This document shows, piece by piece, positions 34,609 to 43,801 of a stretch of 54,730 nucleotides of DNA (positions are counted from its first letter, which is position 1; each line of letters opens with the position of its first letter). Source of the DNA: an uncultured Clostridia bacterium (GTDB lineage Bacteria; Bacillota; Clostridia; Oscillospirales; Feifaniaceae); contig CALWCA010000008.1 of NCBI GenBank assembly GCA_944376235.1, positions 1-54,730 of the forward strand. Direction: 5' to 3'. Below the pieces are notes generated by a model that saw only the letters and a program-made list of their open reading frames with translations, searched no databases and was not told where the DNA came from. The translations under genes were made by a program, and so were the position numbers.

Positions 34609-34819
34609 GGCATCCTTTCGGAAAATCAGCCGCCGCGCCCTCTCACATGCCTTCCCGGGTAAAAACAGAAGGGGCGCACCGCAAAAAAGATGAGGCATTT
34701 GCCGCATCTGCCTTTTGCCATTTTGTCAGGGGTGTGTGCGGTCCCTTGTACCGGCAGGATTTCTGCTGTGTGAGGCCCTTTTGCCGCCCGCACAGTTTGA
34801 TGCCAGAGCAACAAACACA

Positions 34820-34863
34820 AACGCCCGGGGGGCAAGGTACTTTGCACCTTGCCCCCGGGCGTT
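34820..34863 (+). terminator. Terminator after the small SLH gene
   Basis: AACGCCCGGG...CAAGGT pairs with ACCTTG...CCCGGGCGTT with one bulged base, followed by ACGTTTT. The remaining intergenic bases up to 35079 show no gene. Confidence 0.7.
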
Positions 34864-35079
34864 ACGTTTTGACATCACAGCCGCACCCTTACGGAAAAGC
34901 CGCCTTTGAAAAAGCAGGTGTTGGTGTCATGTTCATCTGGCAAAACGACCCTGATTGTGATACAAATACCTCCCCCCTTTTTTGGGCCTCAGGAGGTTCG
35001 ATCGTTTCGCAAAAAGGATGCCCTGCGCAAGTGGGTGCTCTTTACAACGCAGCTCTCAACTCTTATGTTTAAAAATGAT

Positions 35080-35529
35080 TCACCGGACAATTTCCATACA
35101 GTAGAACGATGGGCGTTGCGGGTCTTTGCCATTCCAATTTTTTGCATCGATTATTCCCTTGATGTCGGCAACGGTCAAATCGTCTATGGGAACAGTTTTC
35201 CTATGGATGTATGGTCTGTCGTCATATTCCCAACATCCCAACAGCCATACATTCCAAAGCTCTGCACTTTCCGTTTGCCGGAGCACGGATCTTATATAGT
35301 CAAGAATCTGTTTGGCCCTTCCATTGGTGTATGCAGGAAGTTCAAGATACACCCCATATTTCTTTTCACAGTATACACTCACATCATCAAACAAAAGAAG
35401 GGAGAAATTATCATCTGCCCTGCCCTCATGGACTGTATTACCCTCCAGGTCAACATGAAGGGGGCACTCCCGAGAGGGCCTTGCTTCTGGCAAGGGACAA
35501 TCTGCGGCAACGAAAACACAAACGCTCAC
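35080..35529 (-). CDS. Unknown protein beside a SUKH immunity-type gene
   Basis: The 149-residue cytoplasmic protein has no signal peptide or membrane segment. It is rich in Asp, Tyr and Trp (ELWNVWLLGCWEYDDRPYIH). I do not recognise the family. GTG 35529 is chosen because GGAGG lies 6 bases upstream; an ATG five codons earlier has no ribosome site. Codon choice is clearly more AT-rich than in flanking genes. It lies 41 bases after the SUKH-domain gene on the same strand, which suggests a second immunity-type protein, by inference only. Confidence 0.6.
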   Translation of the reverse strand: MSVCVFVAADCPLPEARPSRECPLHVDLEGNTVHEGRADDNFSLLLFDDVSVYCEKKYGVYLELPAYTNGRAKQILDYIRSVLRQTESAELWNVWLLGCWEYDDRPYIHRKTVPIDDLTVADIKGIIDAKNWNGKDPQRPSFYCMEIVR

Positions 35530-35570
35530 ATCAAACCTCCGCATTATTTTTAAGGATCATTTTTCAATTG

Positions 35571-36029
35571 TTAAATCTCGCCGTTGTAATACCTATTGAT
35601 AAATTCCGCCATGTTTCCGGCAACTTTTTTCCAACATTTCTCGCCGAGAAATTCATGTTCCCAAATGTAAATGGCGGCTTCATCGGGAATGCCATCTTCA
35701 TTGACACGGTAGCAATAATAATCTCCGCAACCATTGGTCGCAAAGAAAATAAATCTATCCACTAATTCGATATATTTTTCTTTGCTGTAATCTTGTTCAA
35801 AAAGGGGAAACAAAATTTCCCTGTTCCGTTCGACATTTTCTATTATTTCCTGTGTAGACAACAGGCAACACTGATCACCGTTTGCCTCCTGAAGCAATTT
35901 GCGCAACTCTTTGGGAAAAGGATAACCTACAACCTGCTCCGCATGCCTAATTTCTTCAGCAGGACATGGCGGCTGTATTTTTACCCATCTGTTTCCTTTT
36001 GATAACTCCAAAATCAGTTCCCGATACAT
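35571..36029 (-). CDS. SUKH (SMI1/KNR4) family protein, probable immunity protein
   Basis: The 152-residue protein has the SUKH signature: CPAEEIRHAEQVVGYPFPKE and LRKLLQEANGD at about residues 22-55, then FFATNGCGDYYCYRV near 95 and AAIYIWEHE near 117. SUKH proteins often neutralise toxins of contact-dependent or polymorphic toxin systems. No toxin is encoded nearby, so this is an orphan immunity-type gene. Base composition is low in GC compared with the window. ATG 36029 follows GGAGG by 9 bases. It heads a minus-strand pair lying downstream of ssrA. Confidence 0.85.
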   Translation of the reverse strand: MYRELILELSKGNRWVKIQPPCPAEEIRHAEQVVGYPFPKELRKLLQEANGDQCCLLSTQEIIENVERNREILFPLFEQDYSKEKYIELVDRFIFFATNGCGDYYCYRVNEDGIPDEAAIYIWEHEFLGEKCWKKVAGNMAEFINRYYNGEI

Positions 36030-36486
36030 CGTGCTGTCCTCCACAAATTCTGCTTAGTTTTTGAAAAAATCATATCGCATGAATATGAATCAATCTGCCT
36101 TGTCACGGTTTTTCAACAGCGTCGCTCTCTCCGGCATATTGCCGCGCCGCCTTCCCCCGATGCTCGCTGTCTGAAATGATCAAGGTCAAAGAGAATCGGC
36201 TTTTGCAATACCCAAATAGCCCCCTGCAGGTATGTGCAGGCGGCAGTACACAGGGCGGCCGAAACAAGCGGCTTTTGGGAGGGTATTGCGGTGCGGATAT
36301 AAATCCTGCATCAACGAAAAAACAATCGCCCACAAAGCAAGCGATGACCCGTCGGCCAGACAACAGCCCTTTGCCACCCGATACCTCGGAGGATTGGATC
36401 GGCGCGGGCTGTTGTTCTGTCCACGCAGCAGCAGACACCCCAAAATCCCCAAAGCCCTTGAAATCAGGGCTTTGGGGAAAAGAAAC
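36030..36486. other. Intergenic stretch with a perfect hairpin downstream of ssrA
   Basis: No gene is supportable. CCCCAAAGCCCT (36447-36458) pairs with AGGGCTTTGGGG (36466-36477). Open frames on both strands lack ribosome sites. The intermediate base composition differs from the GC-rich core and may mark an old insertion. Confidence 0.5.
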
Positions 36487-36532
36487 GCACCGCAGCCCTG
36501 ATACCCATTGTATCAAAATTGCGGTGCTTTTT
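36487..36532 (-). terminator. Hairpin downstream of the tmRNA 3' end
   Basis: GCACCGCA (36487-36494) pairs with TGCGGTGC (36520-36527), with an inner GATAC/GTATC pair. In the minus direction it directly follows the tmRNA CCA. Confidence 0.65.
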
Positions 36533-36879
36533 TGGTGGAGGTGAGGAGAATCGAACTCCTGTCCGAAAGCCCATCCCCGGGAGTTTCTACAAGCTTAGCC
36601 GCGTGTTTGAGATTCCCCCGTGGAGCCGCCATGCGGCCGGCTGCCCCAGTCGGTAGCTTCATGATTCATGGGCGGGGCAAAGCTTACCCGCCTCACGTGC
36701 ACCACTGACGACGCCCGTCACCCGGGCCGTGGTCCTCCCGGGGCGGACGGCAGCCTATTTAGGCTGCAAGAGCAACTTTATTGTTGTTCTTTCATTTATA
36801 GGTTGCGGTGTTTTGCGAGTCCCCGCAACTCGGCTTGCTTCTCCCGCTTCAAGACCCCCGTCGAAACCATTGCACCCCC
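36533..36879 (-). ncRNA. ssrA: Transfer-messenger RNA (tmRNA)
   Basis: Read on the minus strand, the RNA starts GGGGGTGCAATGGTTTCGAC and ends with a tRNA-like T-arm (GGAGTTCGATTCTCC), CACCTCC, A and an encoded CCA; GGGGGTG pairs with CACCTCC. An open tag frame at 36759-36791 encodes K-N-N-N-K-V-A-L-A-A and then TAA, giving the usual ALAA degradation signal. A GCAGCC/GGCTGC hairpin follows the tag. With SmpB and EF-Tu it rescues stalled ribosomes. smpB lies 111 bases upstream on the same strand. Confidence 0.96.
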
Positions 36880-36990
36880 GTGTATCTTACCCGTCAAAGG
36901 GGCGGGTCGTTTTTCGTTTCGCGGCGTCTGAGCGGCTGCTCTTGCCGGCACACTCCCCCGGTCTTGCCCGGGGACGGCGCCGGCTTTGTC

Positions 36991-37464
36991 CTACCCGCGT
37001 GCGTTTGCCTGCTTCATGGCGCGGTCGATTTCGCGCCGTGCGTCGCGCTTTGCCATGGCCTCGCGCTTGTCGTGCTGACGCTTGCCCCGGCAAAGCCCAA
37101 GCTCCACCTTCACATGCGGGCCCTTCCAGTAAAGCGACAGAGGCACAATGGCCATCCCGTCCTGCTTCACCTTGCCAAACAGACGCATGATCTCCTTTTT
37201 GTGCATGAGCAGCACCCGCTTGCGCAGAGGATCCCTGTTGAAGATATTGCCCTGCTCGTAGGGGCTGATGTGCATGCCGATCACCACAAGCTGCCCCTCT
37301 TCCACCGTGCAAAAGCTGTCCTTGAGGTTGACTCTCCCCGCCCGAATGGATTTGACCTCGGTGCCGGCCAGCGAAATGCCCGCCTCAAAACGCTCTTCCA
37401 CAAAATAGTCGTGAAAGGCTTTTTTGTTCTGCGCAATGGTTTTTCCAGCGGCGTCCCGGCCCAT
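36991..37464 (-). CDS. smpB: SsrA-binding protein SmpB
   Basis: The 157-residue RNA-binding protein is full length. The conserved core reads [20 protein letters not shown], then [10 protein letters not shown](R)VNLKDSF, then [10 protein letters not shown] and [31 protein letters not shown] precedes the Arg/Lys-rich tail that enters the mRNA channel. It carries tmRNA to stalled ribosomes. ATG 37464 follows AAAGGAGG by about 8 bases; the frame is open far upstream but without coding sense. It is directly upstream of ssrA, a common bacterial arrangement. Confidence 0.97.
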   Translation of the reverse strand: MGRDAAGKTIAQNKKAFHDYFVEERFEAGISLAGTEVKSIRAGRVNLKDSFCTVEEGQLVVIGMHISPYEQGNIFNRDPLRKRVLLMHKKEIMRLFGKVKQDGMAIVPLSLYWKGPHVKVELGLCRGKRQHDKREAMAKRDARREIDRAMKQANARG

Positions 37465-37997
37465 CACGACCTCCTCCTTTTCCCACGGTCTGCGCCGTGG
37501 CGGACTGCCCGCCGCGCCCTCTTGCGGCGCGCGGCACTCCCCCCGGCAGCTGTTATTGTACCAAAGCGGCCCGCACTTGTAAAGGGGCAGGCAAAATCCG
37601 TCAAGGAAATGTAACAAAATTCCTGTTCCCCTCCCCTCCGGCACTCCCCGCGCTCCCCTGCCGGCAGCACCGGGAACCCGTGCTCCCCTTTTTTCTCTGT
37701 AAAGATATTTCACTTTATCCGTTTTTCTTCTTCCCTCTTGCCGGCCCCTTTTTCTCTGCAGACGCCCTCCGGCCTTTTGCCGCCCTTGCCCCTTTTTCCC
37801 GGAAAACAGGGCTTTTTCTCCCTGTTTTCCCTGTTTCCCCAGCATTTTCCCCTCTCTCCCCCGATTCCTCCTTTTTCGCCTTTTGCGGCGGACAGGCCGG
37901 CCGTCTCTTTTATATATGTAAAGTATTTTATCATTACAGATATTCCTTCTCCCCATGCCCTTTCCCTTTGGCGGCCCTTTGGGGGAAATATGAACAA
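37465..37997. other. Gene-free stretch upstream of smpB
   Basis: No gene is supportable. It holds pyrimidine-rich runs and lies between the phage-derived cassette and smpB. I found no duplicated att-like sequence in it. Confidence 0.5.
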
Positions 37998-38034
37998 GGG
38001 CAGGAGCCGCCCTCTGTGAGGGCGGCTCCTGCCC
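37998..38034. terminator. Terminator at the end of the phage-derived cassette
   Basis: A 17-bp perfect stem, 37998-38014 with 38018-38034, has a TGT loop. It lies 37 bases after the endolysin stop and probably ends the minus-strand cassette. Confidence 0.7.
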
Positions 38035-38070
38035 CTGTTTTCCGTCTTGCTGCCGCATGCGGCCCTGCCG

Positions 38071-38700
38071 TCAGGCCAGGCTTTTCACGCGGTAGAGCAG
38101 CACCACGACGTCCTGCCTTGTGATGGGCTCGTGCAGCCTCAGGTTTCCCGTGTCATCCCCGCGCAGCAGCCCCTCTGCCACGGCCCACTCCACCGCCTGC
38201 CTGGCATATGCGTCGGGCCGGTTGTCCTGGGCCGGCGAGGGCTCCGGCTGCGGCTGGGGCGCCGGGGCCTGCTGCTCCCCGAGCCTTGCGTCGAGAAAGG
38301 CGGCGGGGTCGATGGTCGCGGGATAGTGATACTGCTTTTCGTGCAGCTCAAGGTGCAGGTGGGCTCCGGTGACGTTGCCGGTCGCCCCCTCCACGCCGAG
38401 CTGCGTGTCATAGGCCGCGTCCTGCCCCAGCGTCACGGCGATGCTCTTGAGGTGGGCATACAGGCTGAGCATGCCGTCTTCGTGCTGGACGGTGACATAG
38501 TTGCCGTAGGAGACGTCTCCCATCACGCGGCGGATGACCTTGCCGGGCGCGACGGGGTAGACCTTTCCGTCGCCTCCCGCCGCAAGCGAAATCAAATCGA
38601 GGCCCGAGTGATAGCCGCTTTTCCAAAGCGTGCCCTTTTGGCCGAAGGGGGTTCCGATTCGATAGGGTTTTTGAAAGGGATACTGATATCTGATTGCCAC
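38071..38700 (-). CDS. M23 peptidase endolysin with SLH-like C-terminal region
   Basis: The 209-residue protein has an M23 (LytM-type) zinc endopeptidase domain. The HxxxD ligand pair is in YHSGLDLIS (about 30-38). YAHLKSI and the HxH motif HLHLELHE (about 115) complete the site. A Pro/Gln linker follows, and then AYARQAVEWAVAEGLLRG and ITRQDVVVLLYRV, which match an SLH domain. It would cut peptide cross-links to release particles or lyse the cell. The start is GTG 38700 with GGGAGGAA upstream. The holin gene lies three bases upstream. There is no signal peptide, so it depends on the holin. Confidence 0.85.
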   Translation of the reverse strand: MAIRYQYPFQKPYRIGTPFGQKGTLWKSGYHSGLDLISLAAGGDGKVYPVAPGKVIRRVMGDVSYGNYVTVQHEDGMLSLYAHLKSIAVTLGQDAAYDTQLGVEGATGNVTGAHLHLELHEKQYHYPATIDPAAFLDARLGEQQAPAPQPQPEPSPAQDNRPDAYARQAVEWAVAEGLLRGDDTGNLRLHEPITRQDVVVLLYRVKSLA

Positions 38701-38703
38701 AGG

Positions 38704-39156
38704 CTATTCCTCCCGAAAATGGTCTTGCTCTCCCAGTTTATGCAGGGCGTCCACAAGTGGTTTTGGCATGGGCACGCCGATCTCCCCGAGGTTTTCCACG
38801 ATGGAAAGCAGCTCGTTGAGGCTGAGCAGCAGCGTGGCCATGAGCCCGAAGAGGGCGGGCAGCTCCACCGGCAGGCCGAAGCTGTCGGCGGCAAGCGAGA
38901 TGAGCAGGTCTGCGGCAAAGCCCACGCCCACTCCGAGGAGGTAGGACAGCTTTTTGACGATGCCCTTGAGCCCCACCTCGCTGGACAGGCTTTTTTTCAT
39001 CCATGCCTTTGTCAGGCCCGTGACGTAGTCGAGCGTGATGCAGCACACCAAAAGAAGCAGGGCGGGCGCGTAGTAGCAAAACTCGGCCATTACAAATGCC
39101 CCCAGGGCGGCCAGTGTCAGGCGCATGCCGCCGCCCTGCTGCGCAAATCCGTTCAC
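38704..39156 (-). CDS. Phage holin family protein
   Basis: The 150-residue protein has several hydrophobic helices: YYAPALLLLVCCITLDYVTGL (about 28-48), YLLGVGVGFAADLLISLA and a third around LFGLMATLLLSLNELL. The DYVTGLTKAW turn is typical of the toxin-secretion/phage-lysis holin family (holin_4). It forms membrane holes that let the endolysin reach the wall. The start is GTG 39156, overlapping the preceding gene's TGA; the endolysin follows after three bases. Confidence 0.85.
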   Translation of the reverse strand: MNGFAQQGGGMRLTLAALGAFVMAEFCYYAPALLLLVCCITLDYVTGLTKAWMKKSLSSEVGLKGIVKKLSYLLGVGVGFAADLLISLAADSFGLPVELPALFGLMATLLLSLNELLSIVENLGEIGVPMPKPLVDALHKLGEQDHFREE

Positions 39157-40412
39157 GATGCCAGCGTCCCCCCTTCAGAAACCAGCTCCAGAGCGGCGGC
39201 GGCCAGGCTGTGCGGGATGAAATTGCTGCGGTAGTCCCTGCCGATCTGCAGCGACACCTCGGCAAGGTCGTTGTGGTAGGTGCTCATGAGCTGCTGCACA
39301 TAGGTTCGGGCGGCCTTGCGCACCGAGGCGTCCTCCCCGGCGTCGGAGCCCTCGCGCCGCAGCTCCTGCAGCAGCGCCTCCAGCTCGAGGCGGTCGTCGT
39401 CCTGCGCCGTGGCCTGCGTCTGTCCCGACGAGGCGCCGCCGCTTTTGCCCGTGCTGCGCGAGCCGGCGCTCCTGCCCGCGCTGCCGGCCTGCTGCTGACG
39501 GTAGGCCTGCTCGAGCGCCGTGGTGTCCATGCCCAGACGGGCGTAGCCGCTGAAGTCGCCGGCCTCGGCCAGGATCTTTGCGATCTCAAGCTGCCGCTCA
39601 TACTCCCTTTGCTGCGTCTCGGCGCTGAGCTGCTGCTGACGGTAGGCGTTGTCGGCAATGCTCTGCGCCTCGTTCTGACGTGCCGACAGCAGGCTGCGGT
39701 AGATGTCGGACAGCGCCGAGGCATACTCCGAGGCGTTGTTTGCCGCCGCCTGCGCCTTCTCCATGTCGCCGGTCGAAACGAGCTGGGCGATTTCACTGTC
39801 GATCTGGCGCAGCGCCGACAGGCGTTCGCGCTCGTTTTGCCCCAGCGTCTCCTGATAGGAGGTCCCCAGCGAGACCATGGCGCTCTCGGTGGCCCCGCCC
39901 GTCAGTCCGCTGACCGACAGCCTGTAGGGCATGTCCTTGCTGCTTCTCATGTAGGCGATGTAGGCCTGGCGGGCCAGGTCGTCGTAGCTCTGGTTGAGGT
40001 CCTGCGCCTGCGTGCGCAGCGCCGCGACCCCCTTGTCCACGCCGGCCTGCACCGCCTGCTGCTGCGCCCTCGCCGACTTTTCATACTGGTCCTCCAGCAG
40101 CGTGCGGTATTCGGTGTGCGCGCGGTCGGCCCCCGTGAGGGTGGGGGCCGGCGCAGACGAGCCGCCGGCATAGGGGTTGTAGGAGGCGGTGTCGTCGTTC
40201 CAGCCTCCGGGCTGATAGGTCGAGGTCCAGGTCGAGACCACGCTGTTGTCGGCCCACTGTGCGTCGCGCCCGCCGGTCGATTCCAGGTGGTCGAGCTTGT
40301 TTTGCCTCTGCTCGAGCAGGGCGGCCCTGGTCGAGGCGTCGGTCGTGTTGGCAATCAGGGCCGAGTAGTCTTTGATGTCGGGGTCGTACCCCAGCGTTTT
40401 GTCATATGCCAT
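39153..40412 (-). CDS. Coiled-coil phage structural protein, possibly an internal/ejection protein
   Basis: The 419-residue protein starts MAYDKTLGYDPDIKDYSALI, follows AAAAGGAGGG and has no signal peptide or membrane segment. Residues 90-320 are rich in Gln, Ala, Glu and Arg with long helical or coiled-coil stretches, broken by a Ser/Gly linker near 310-340. Position between the fibre-like gene and the lysis genes, plus composition, suggests a virion internal or ejection protein, or a tail-associated helical protein. No enzymatic motif is seen. The assignment is by context, and only the start and phage nature are secure. Confidence 0.6.
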   Translation of the reverse strand: MAYDKTLGYDPDIKDYSALIANTTDASTRAALLEQRQNKLDHLESTGGRDAQWADNSVVSTWTSTYQPGGWNDDTASYNPYAGGSSAPAPTLTGADRAHTEYRTLLEDQYEKSARAQQQAVQAGVDKGVAALRTQAQDLNQSYDDLARQAYIAYMRSSKDMPYRLSVSGLTGGATESAMVSLGTSYQETLGQNERERLSALRQIDSEIAQLVSTGDMEKAQAAANNASEYASALSDIYRSLLSARQNEAQSIADNAYRQQQLSAETQQREYERQLEIAKILAEAGDFSGYARLGMDTTALEQAYRQQQAGSAGRSAGSRSTGKSGGASSGQTQATAQDDDRLELEALLQELRREGSDAGEDASVRKAARTYVQQLMSTYHNDLAEVSLQIGRDYRSNFIPHSLAAAALELVSEGGTLAS

Positions 40413-40465
40413 GTTGTGCACCCTCCTTTTGAATGACGGCACGAAGGCCGCTTTGCCGCCGCCTG

Positions 40466-41902
40466 TCAGCGAAAGGCAATGTAGTTTGTGGTGTAGCCCT
40501 CACGGTTGAATTCCGACCAGGTGCTCAGCGTCATCTGGAAGCCCCCTTCCACGATCTCGATGGCATCCTGCAGGTCGGAAGAGGCATAGGGCGTCTCGCG
40601 TGTGGCCAGCCCGATGTAGGAGGAGGCGCGAAAATAGGGCGTGTCGCTTGACATGTACCAGTCAAGCCCTCCCACGATCATCAGCACCGCCGAGGGCGTA
40701 AAGCCGCAGTCCACAAAGCGCACCTCCCCCGACTCCACCGCCGTGCCGGTCAGCGTTCCCACCTTGAAGCCGACGTCGGGCCCGTTGACGAGGGCCTCGA
40801 GCGCCGGCTCCCGGGGGACAGGGCGCGTCGCCTGCGCGCCCACCTCGAGCTTGGCCCACTTGAGCAGCACGGCGTCGCCTTCGTTGTCGCACCAGACGTA
40901 GGCTCTGACCGCCACCTCGTCGGTGAGGTCGCCGGGCAGCTCGCACAGGACGGTGGCCAGCGCCCCGTTCTCCCCGGCCCCCACGCCCACGAGGCCCGAC
41001 GAGCGCGTCATGGTGCTGCCGTCCGGGTAGCGGAGCTGGATGGTGGCGTTAAAGCCGGTCTCAAGGCTCTGCGGCAGCCCGAAGACCGAGAGCGTCAGCG
41101 CCTTTTTGTTCAGATAGGAGAGCCCTTTGAGCTCCTGGCAAAACTGGTCGGCAAAGTTGCGGCTGGTGAAGAGCACCCCCTCGCCGCTCACCTCCAGCGT
41201 GGGCTCAAAGCCGTTTGTCAGCAGCTTCCAGTGATCCACCGTCTGCGCACAGGCGCCCTGGTAGAGCTGCTGCCCCGCCGAGTTGAATGCGCGGGTGAAG
41301 TCGGCGTTGCGCAGGTAGTTGGGGGAGACGGCGCCGGCGGCGCCGGCGCTGGTCTCATCCAGGCCGGCCAGCAGCGCGTCAAACTCCCCTTGCGTGCCGT
41401 GGTAGCCGCCCAGCAGGGCCTCGTCGTAGGCCGAGAGGCCGTCTCGCCCCGGCAGGCCGTCGCCCTCCGAGAGCGGCCGCACCACGGTGGTGTCGCCCAC
41501 CACCGAGACGTCGGCGTTGAGAAACTGCAGCCTTGGCGTCTCGCGGCGCTGCTGCCCATGGGCGTCGACCAGGGTGTGGCCCACCGGCGGCGTGATCCAG
41601 TAGTCCTCCTCCACCGCCATCTCCAGGCGGTTGCTGCCGTCCACGCGCAGCTCCCTGACGTCCTGCGACACCACTGCCGTGCCCAGCGTGCCGTGCTTCC
41701 AGCCCGTGCCGATGTTGCCTGCCCCCTGCTCTCCCGCAAGCTCGTCGATCACGGCGTTAAAGCGCGGCACCACAACCTCCTTGGTCAGGGCGTCAAAGCG
41801 CGCCTTGAGCCAGTCGGCCTGTCCCACCACGCTGTCAGGCAGGCCGGACACGTCCTTGTCCGAATAGTCGCTTGTATAGATTTTTTGCTCCTTGATGGCC
41901 AT
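40466..41902 (-). CDS. Phage tail fibre or receptor-binding-like protein
   Basis: The 478-residue protein opens MAIKEQKIYTSDYSDKDVSG then LPDSVVGQADWLKARFDALT, an N-terminal pattern seen in Firmicutes phage tail-fibre or baseplate upper proteins. A GLPGRDGLSAYDEALLGGY segment near residue 150 is collagen-like and then globular. The C-terminal half is a beta-rich carbohydrate-binding-like sandwich (NYLRNADFTRAF...DHWKL). It probably contacts the host surface. AAAAAGGAGG precedes ATG 41902. The family call is from pattern recognition and position. Confidence 0.65.
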   Translation of the reverse strand: MAIKEQKIYTSDYSDKDVSGLPDSVVGQADWLKARFDALTKEVVVPRFNAVIDELAGEQGAGNIGTGWKHGTLGTAVVSQDVRELRVDGSNRLEMAVEEDYWITPPVGHTLVDAHGQQRRETPRLQFLNADVSVVGDTTVVRPLSEGDGLPGRDGLSAYDEALLGGYHGTQGEFDALLAGLDETSAGAAGAVSPNYLRNADFTRAFNSAGQQLYQGACAQTVDHWKLLTNGFEPTLEVSGEGVLFTSRNFADQFCQELKGLSYLNKKALTLSVFGLPQSLETGFNATIQLRYPDGSTMTRSSGLVGVGAGENGALATVLCELPGDLTDEVAVRAYVWCDNEGDAVLLKWAKLEVGAQATRPVPREPALEALVNGPDVGFKVGTLTGTAVESGEVRFVDCGFTPSAVLMIVGGLDWYMSSDTPYFRASSYIGLATRETPYASSDLQDAIEIVEGGFQMTLSTWSEFNREGYTTNYIAFR

Positions 41903-41933
41903 TGTCGTCCTCCTTTTTGGCTGCCCCAAAGGG

Positions 41934-43784
41934 CTAGCGTTTGCTGCGCCCTCTGGAAAAGCGCTTGATGATGCCCAGCACCCCAAGGCCCTCGTAAATG
42001 CCGTCGCTTTTCACGATGATCTGCAGCGTGAGATAGTTGCGGCACCTTGCGTCGATGGGCACCACCTGAGGGCTGTCGGTGGCGTTGAAGACAAAGCGGG
42101 AAAAGTCCACGCGGTCAAAGCTGAAGATGTCGGTGATCTGCTCGAGCACACAGCTCTCGTCCTCGCGCTCGGTGCGCAGCAGCACGCTGACGCTGCCTCT
42201 CTCAAAGGGCTTAATCTGAATGGCGAGCCCGCGCGGCAGCAGACGCTTTTGCTCGAGGAAGTCGCCGTCGTCGTCGGCCTTGGTGCTCCACTGGCAGACG
42301 ATGGGGCTGCCGTTGTCGTGATACTGCATCACGCCCTCAAGGTCGTTGTTGAAGCGGCAGATGGCCCCCTCGGCCGTGCCGAAGAAGAGGGCGCCGTCGA
42401 CCTCGAGGAAGCAGCGCGCCGGGATGCCGTTCCAGTGGTAGCACTCGTAGACGTAGTCGTTTTCGCTCTGGGAGCGGTAGGCGCGCTTCTGGTTGCCGTC
42501 GAGGACGTAGCAGTTGTCCCCGAAGCACAGCAGGTACCGGCCCTCCCAGTTGACGGCCACCGCCTGCTCCAGATTGGGCTCGCGCGTGAGCGCGGGGTCG
42601 ACAAAGTAGGAGCGGTTTTGCACGCTGCGCTGGGTCGTCAGCACGCTCGAGACAATGGCATACACCCCGCGCCGCGACAAAAACAAGGGCTCGTCGCGCA
42701 CGCTGCCCACGCTGCGCGCCGACACCGAGCCGATGCCGCTCACCCCCTGCTGCAGGGGGAAGCTCACGCCCTCCTGCGAATCCACCGCCTGACGCAAAAA
42801 GACGGTGGCGTCCTGGGCGTTGTCCTGCTTGAGAATGGCCAGATACTCGCCCACACGGGCGTAGCCGGTCACGGCCGTCTCCTCGCCGCCGATTTTGGCA
42901 TAGCTCAAATCGGGGAAATAGGTGGGGTCCTGCAGCGCCGAGCACCAGTCGAGATTGGGGTAGTCGGGGTTGCCCGACACGAACCAGTAGTCGGCGCCGC
43001 CGATGCCATACTGCGAGACAAAGCGGCATTTTTCGATCCTGTCGGCGTAGCCCTCCACCGTCTTGGAGTAGGTGATGCGCAGGTTGTCCTGCCCCGTGAC
43101 GAGCGGCGCGCCGGGCGCCTGGGCGAAGCTGACGCAGCCCGTCCGGGTGTCGACGGTGTAGGAGATCTCGCAGGGCTTGCCGTCATAGAGCACGGCGGTG
43201 ACGGCGTCGATGTCGGTGGAGGAGAGGTAATAGTCCTTGCTGGTGCCGTCGCACAAAAAGGAATCGGTGCGAAGGGGCGAGAGCAGGTTGACGCTCTCAT
43301 ACACCTCTCCGCCGCCGTCAGGCAGGCGCGAGATGGTGACGGTGGGCACCGTGGCCACCTCGCTGACCGGCACCGCCGCCTGCCCGTCAAAGCGCAGGTA
43401 GTCGCCGCCCGTGAGCAGGTAGAAGAAGCCGCCCGCCGTAAAGCCGGCGGAAAAGCCGTCGTTGAGCCCGGTTTTGAGCACAACGGGCTGCTGCCCGCCG
43501 CCCGGGAAAAAGCGGTAGAGCGTGTCGCCCCCGTGGGCCAGCCAGTAGACCGTGCCGTCCAGCACGGTGCGAAAGAGCCCGTTGACGGGGGCCTTGACGC
43601 GCTGCAACTCCCGCCAGCCGGTGCGCTTTTGGGGGTAGCCGCCGCTGTCGCTGACCACGTTTGGCGCATAGGGCGAGCGGGCGTTGTCGATTTTGGTGGT
43701 GTCGCTTGAAAAGTCGACCCCCTTGAAGCTGCTGTAGACGGTGGTGTGGCGGGTCTTGCCCGCCGGAAGGGAAAAGACGGCCAT
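41934..43784 (-). CDS. Phage nozzle or tail-tube-like beta-propeller protein
   Basis: The 616-residue protein begins MAVFSLPAGKTRHTTVYSSF followed by FKGVDFSSDTTKIDN and NVVSDSGGYPQKRTGW. That opening, a 'no-stops' list ending in a KR-x-GW turn, is typical of short-tail nozzle or tail tubular B-like proteins. Repeated strands (YWLAHGGDTLYRFF, FYLLTGGDYLRFDG, NRSYFVDPAL, LLCFGDNCYVLDG) suggest a propeller. It would form the exit tube for DNA. It lies between the adaptor and the fibre-like protein. A long-tailed phage would normally have a tape measure here; none is present. AAGGGGGAG precedes ATG 43784. Confidence 0.6.
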   Translation of the reverse strand: MAVFSLPAGKTRHTTVYSSFKGVDFSSDTTKIDNARSPYAPNVVSDSGGYPQKRTGWRELQRVKAPVNGLFRTVLDGTVYWLAHGGDTLYRFFPGGGQQPVVLKTGLNDGFSAGFTAGGFFYLLTGGDYLRFDGQAAVPVSEVATVPTVTISRLPDGGGEVYESVNLLSPLRTDSFLCDGTSKDYYLSSTDIDAVTAVLYDGKPCEISYTVDTRTGCVSFAQAPGAPLVTGQDNLRITYSKTVEGYADRIEKCRFVSQYGIGGADYWFVSGNPDYPNLDWCSALQDPTYFPDLSYAKIGGEETAVTGYARVGEYLAILKQDNAQDATVFLRQAVDSQEGVSFPLQQGVSGIGSVSARSVGSVRDEPLFLSRRGVYAIVSSVLTTQRSVQNRSYFVDPALTREPNLEQAVAVNWEGRYLLCFGDNCYVLDGNQKRAYRSQSENDYVYECYHWNGIPARCFLEVDGALFFGTAEGAICRFNNDLEGVMQYHDNGSPIVCQWSTKADDDGDFLEQKRLLPRGLAIQIKPFERGSVSVLLRTEREDESCVLEQITDIFSFDRVDFSRFVFNATDSPQVVPIDARCRNYLTLQIIVKSDGIYEGLGVLGIIKRFSRGRSKR

Positions 43785-43801
43785 GCGCACTCTCCCCCTT
43801 C

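Noticed and set aside
36533-38070. Integration of the phage cassette at the ssrA 3' end
   Set aside because: The cassette lies beyond the 5' side of ssrA and smpB, and I found no duplicate of the ssrA 3' end in the window.
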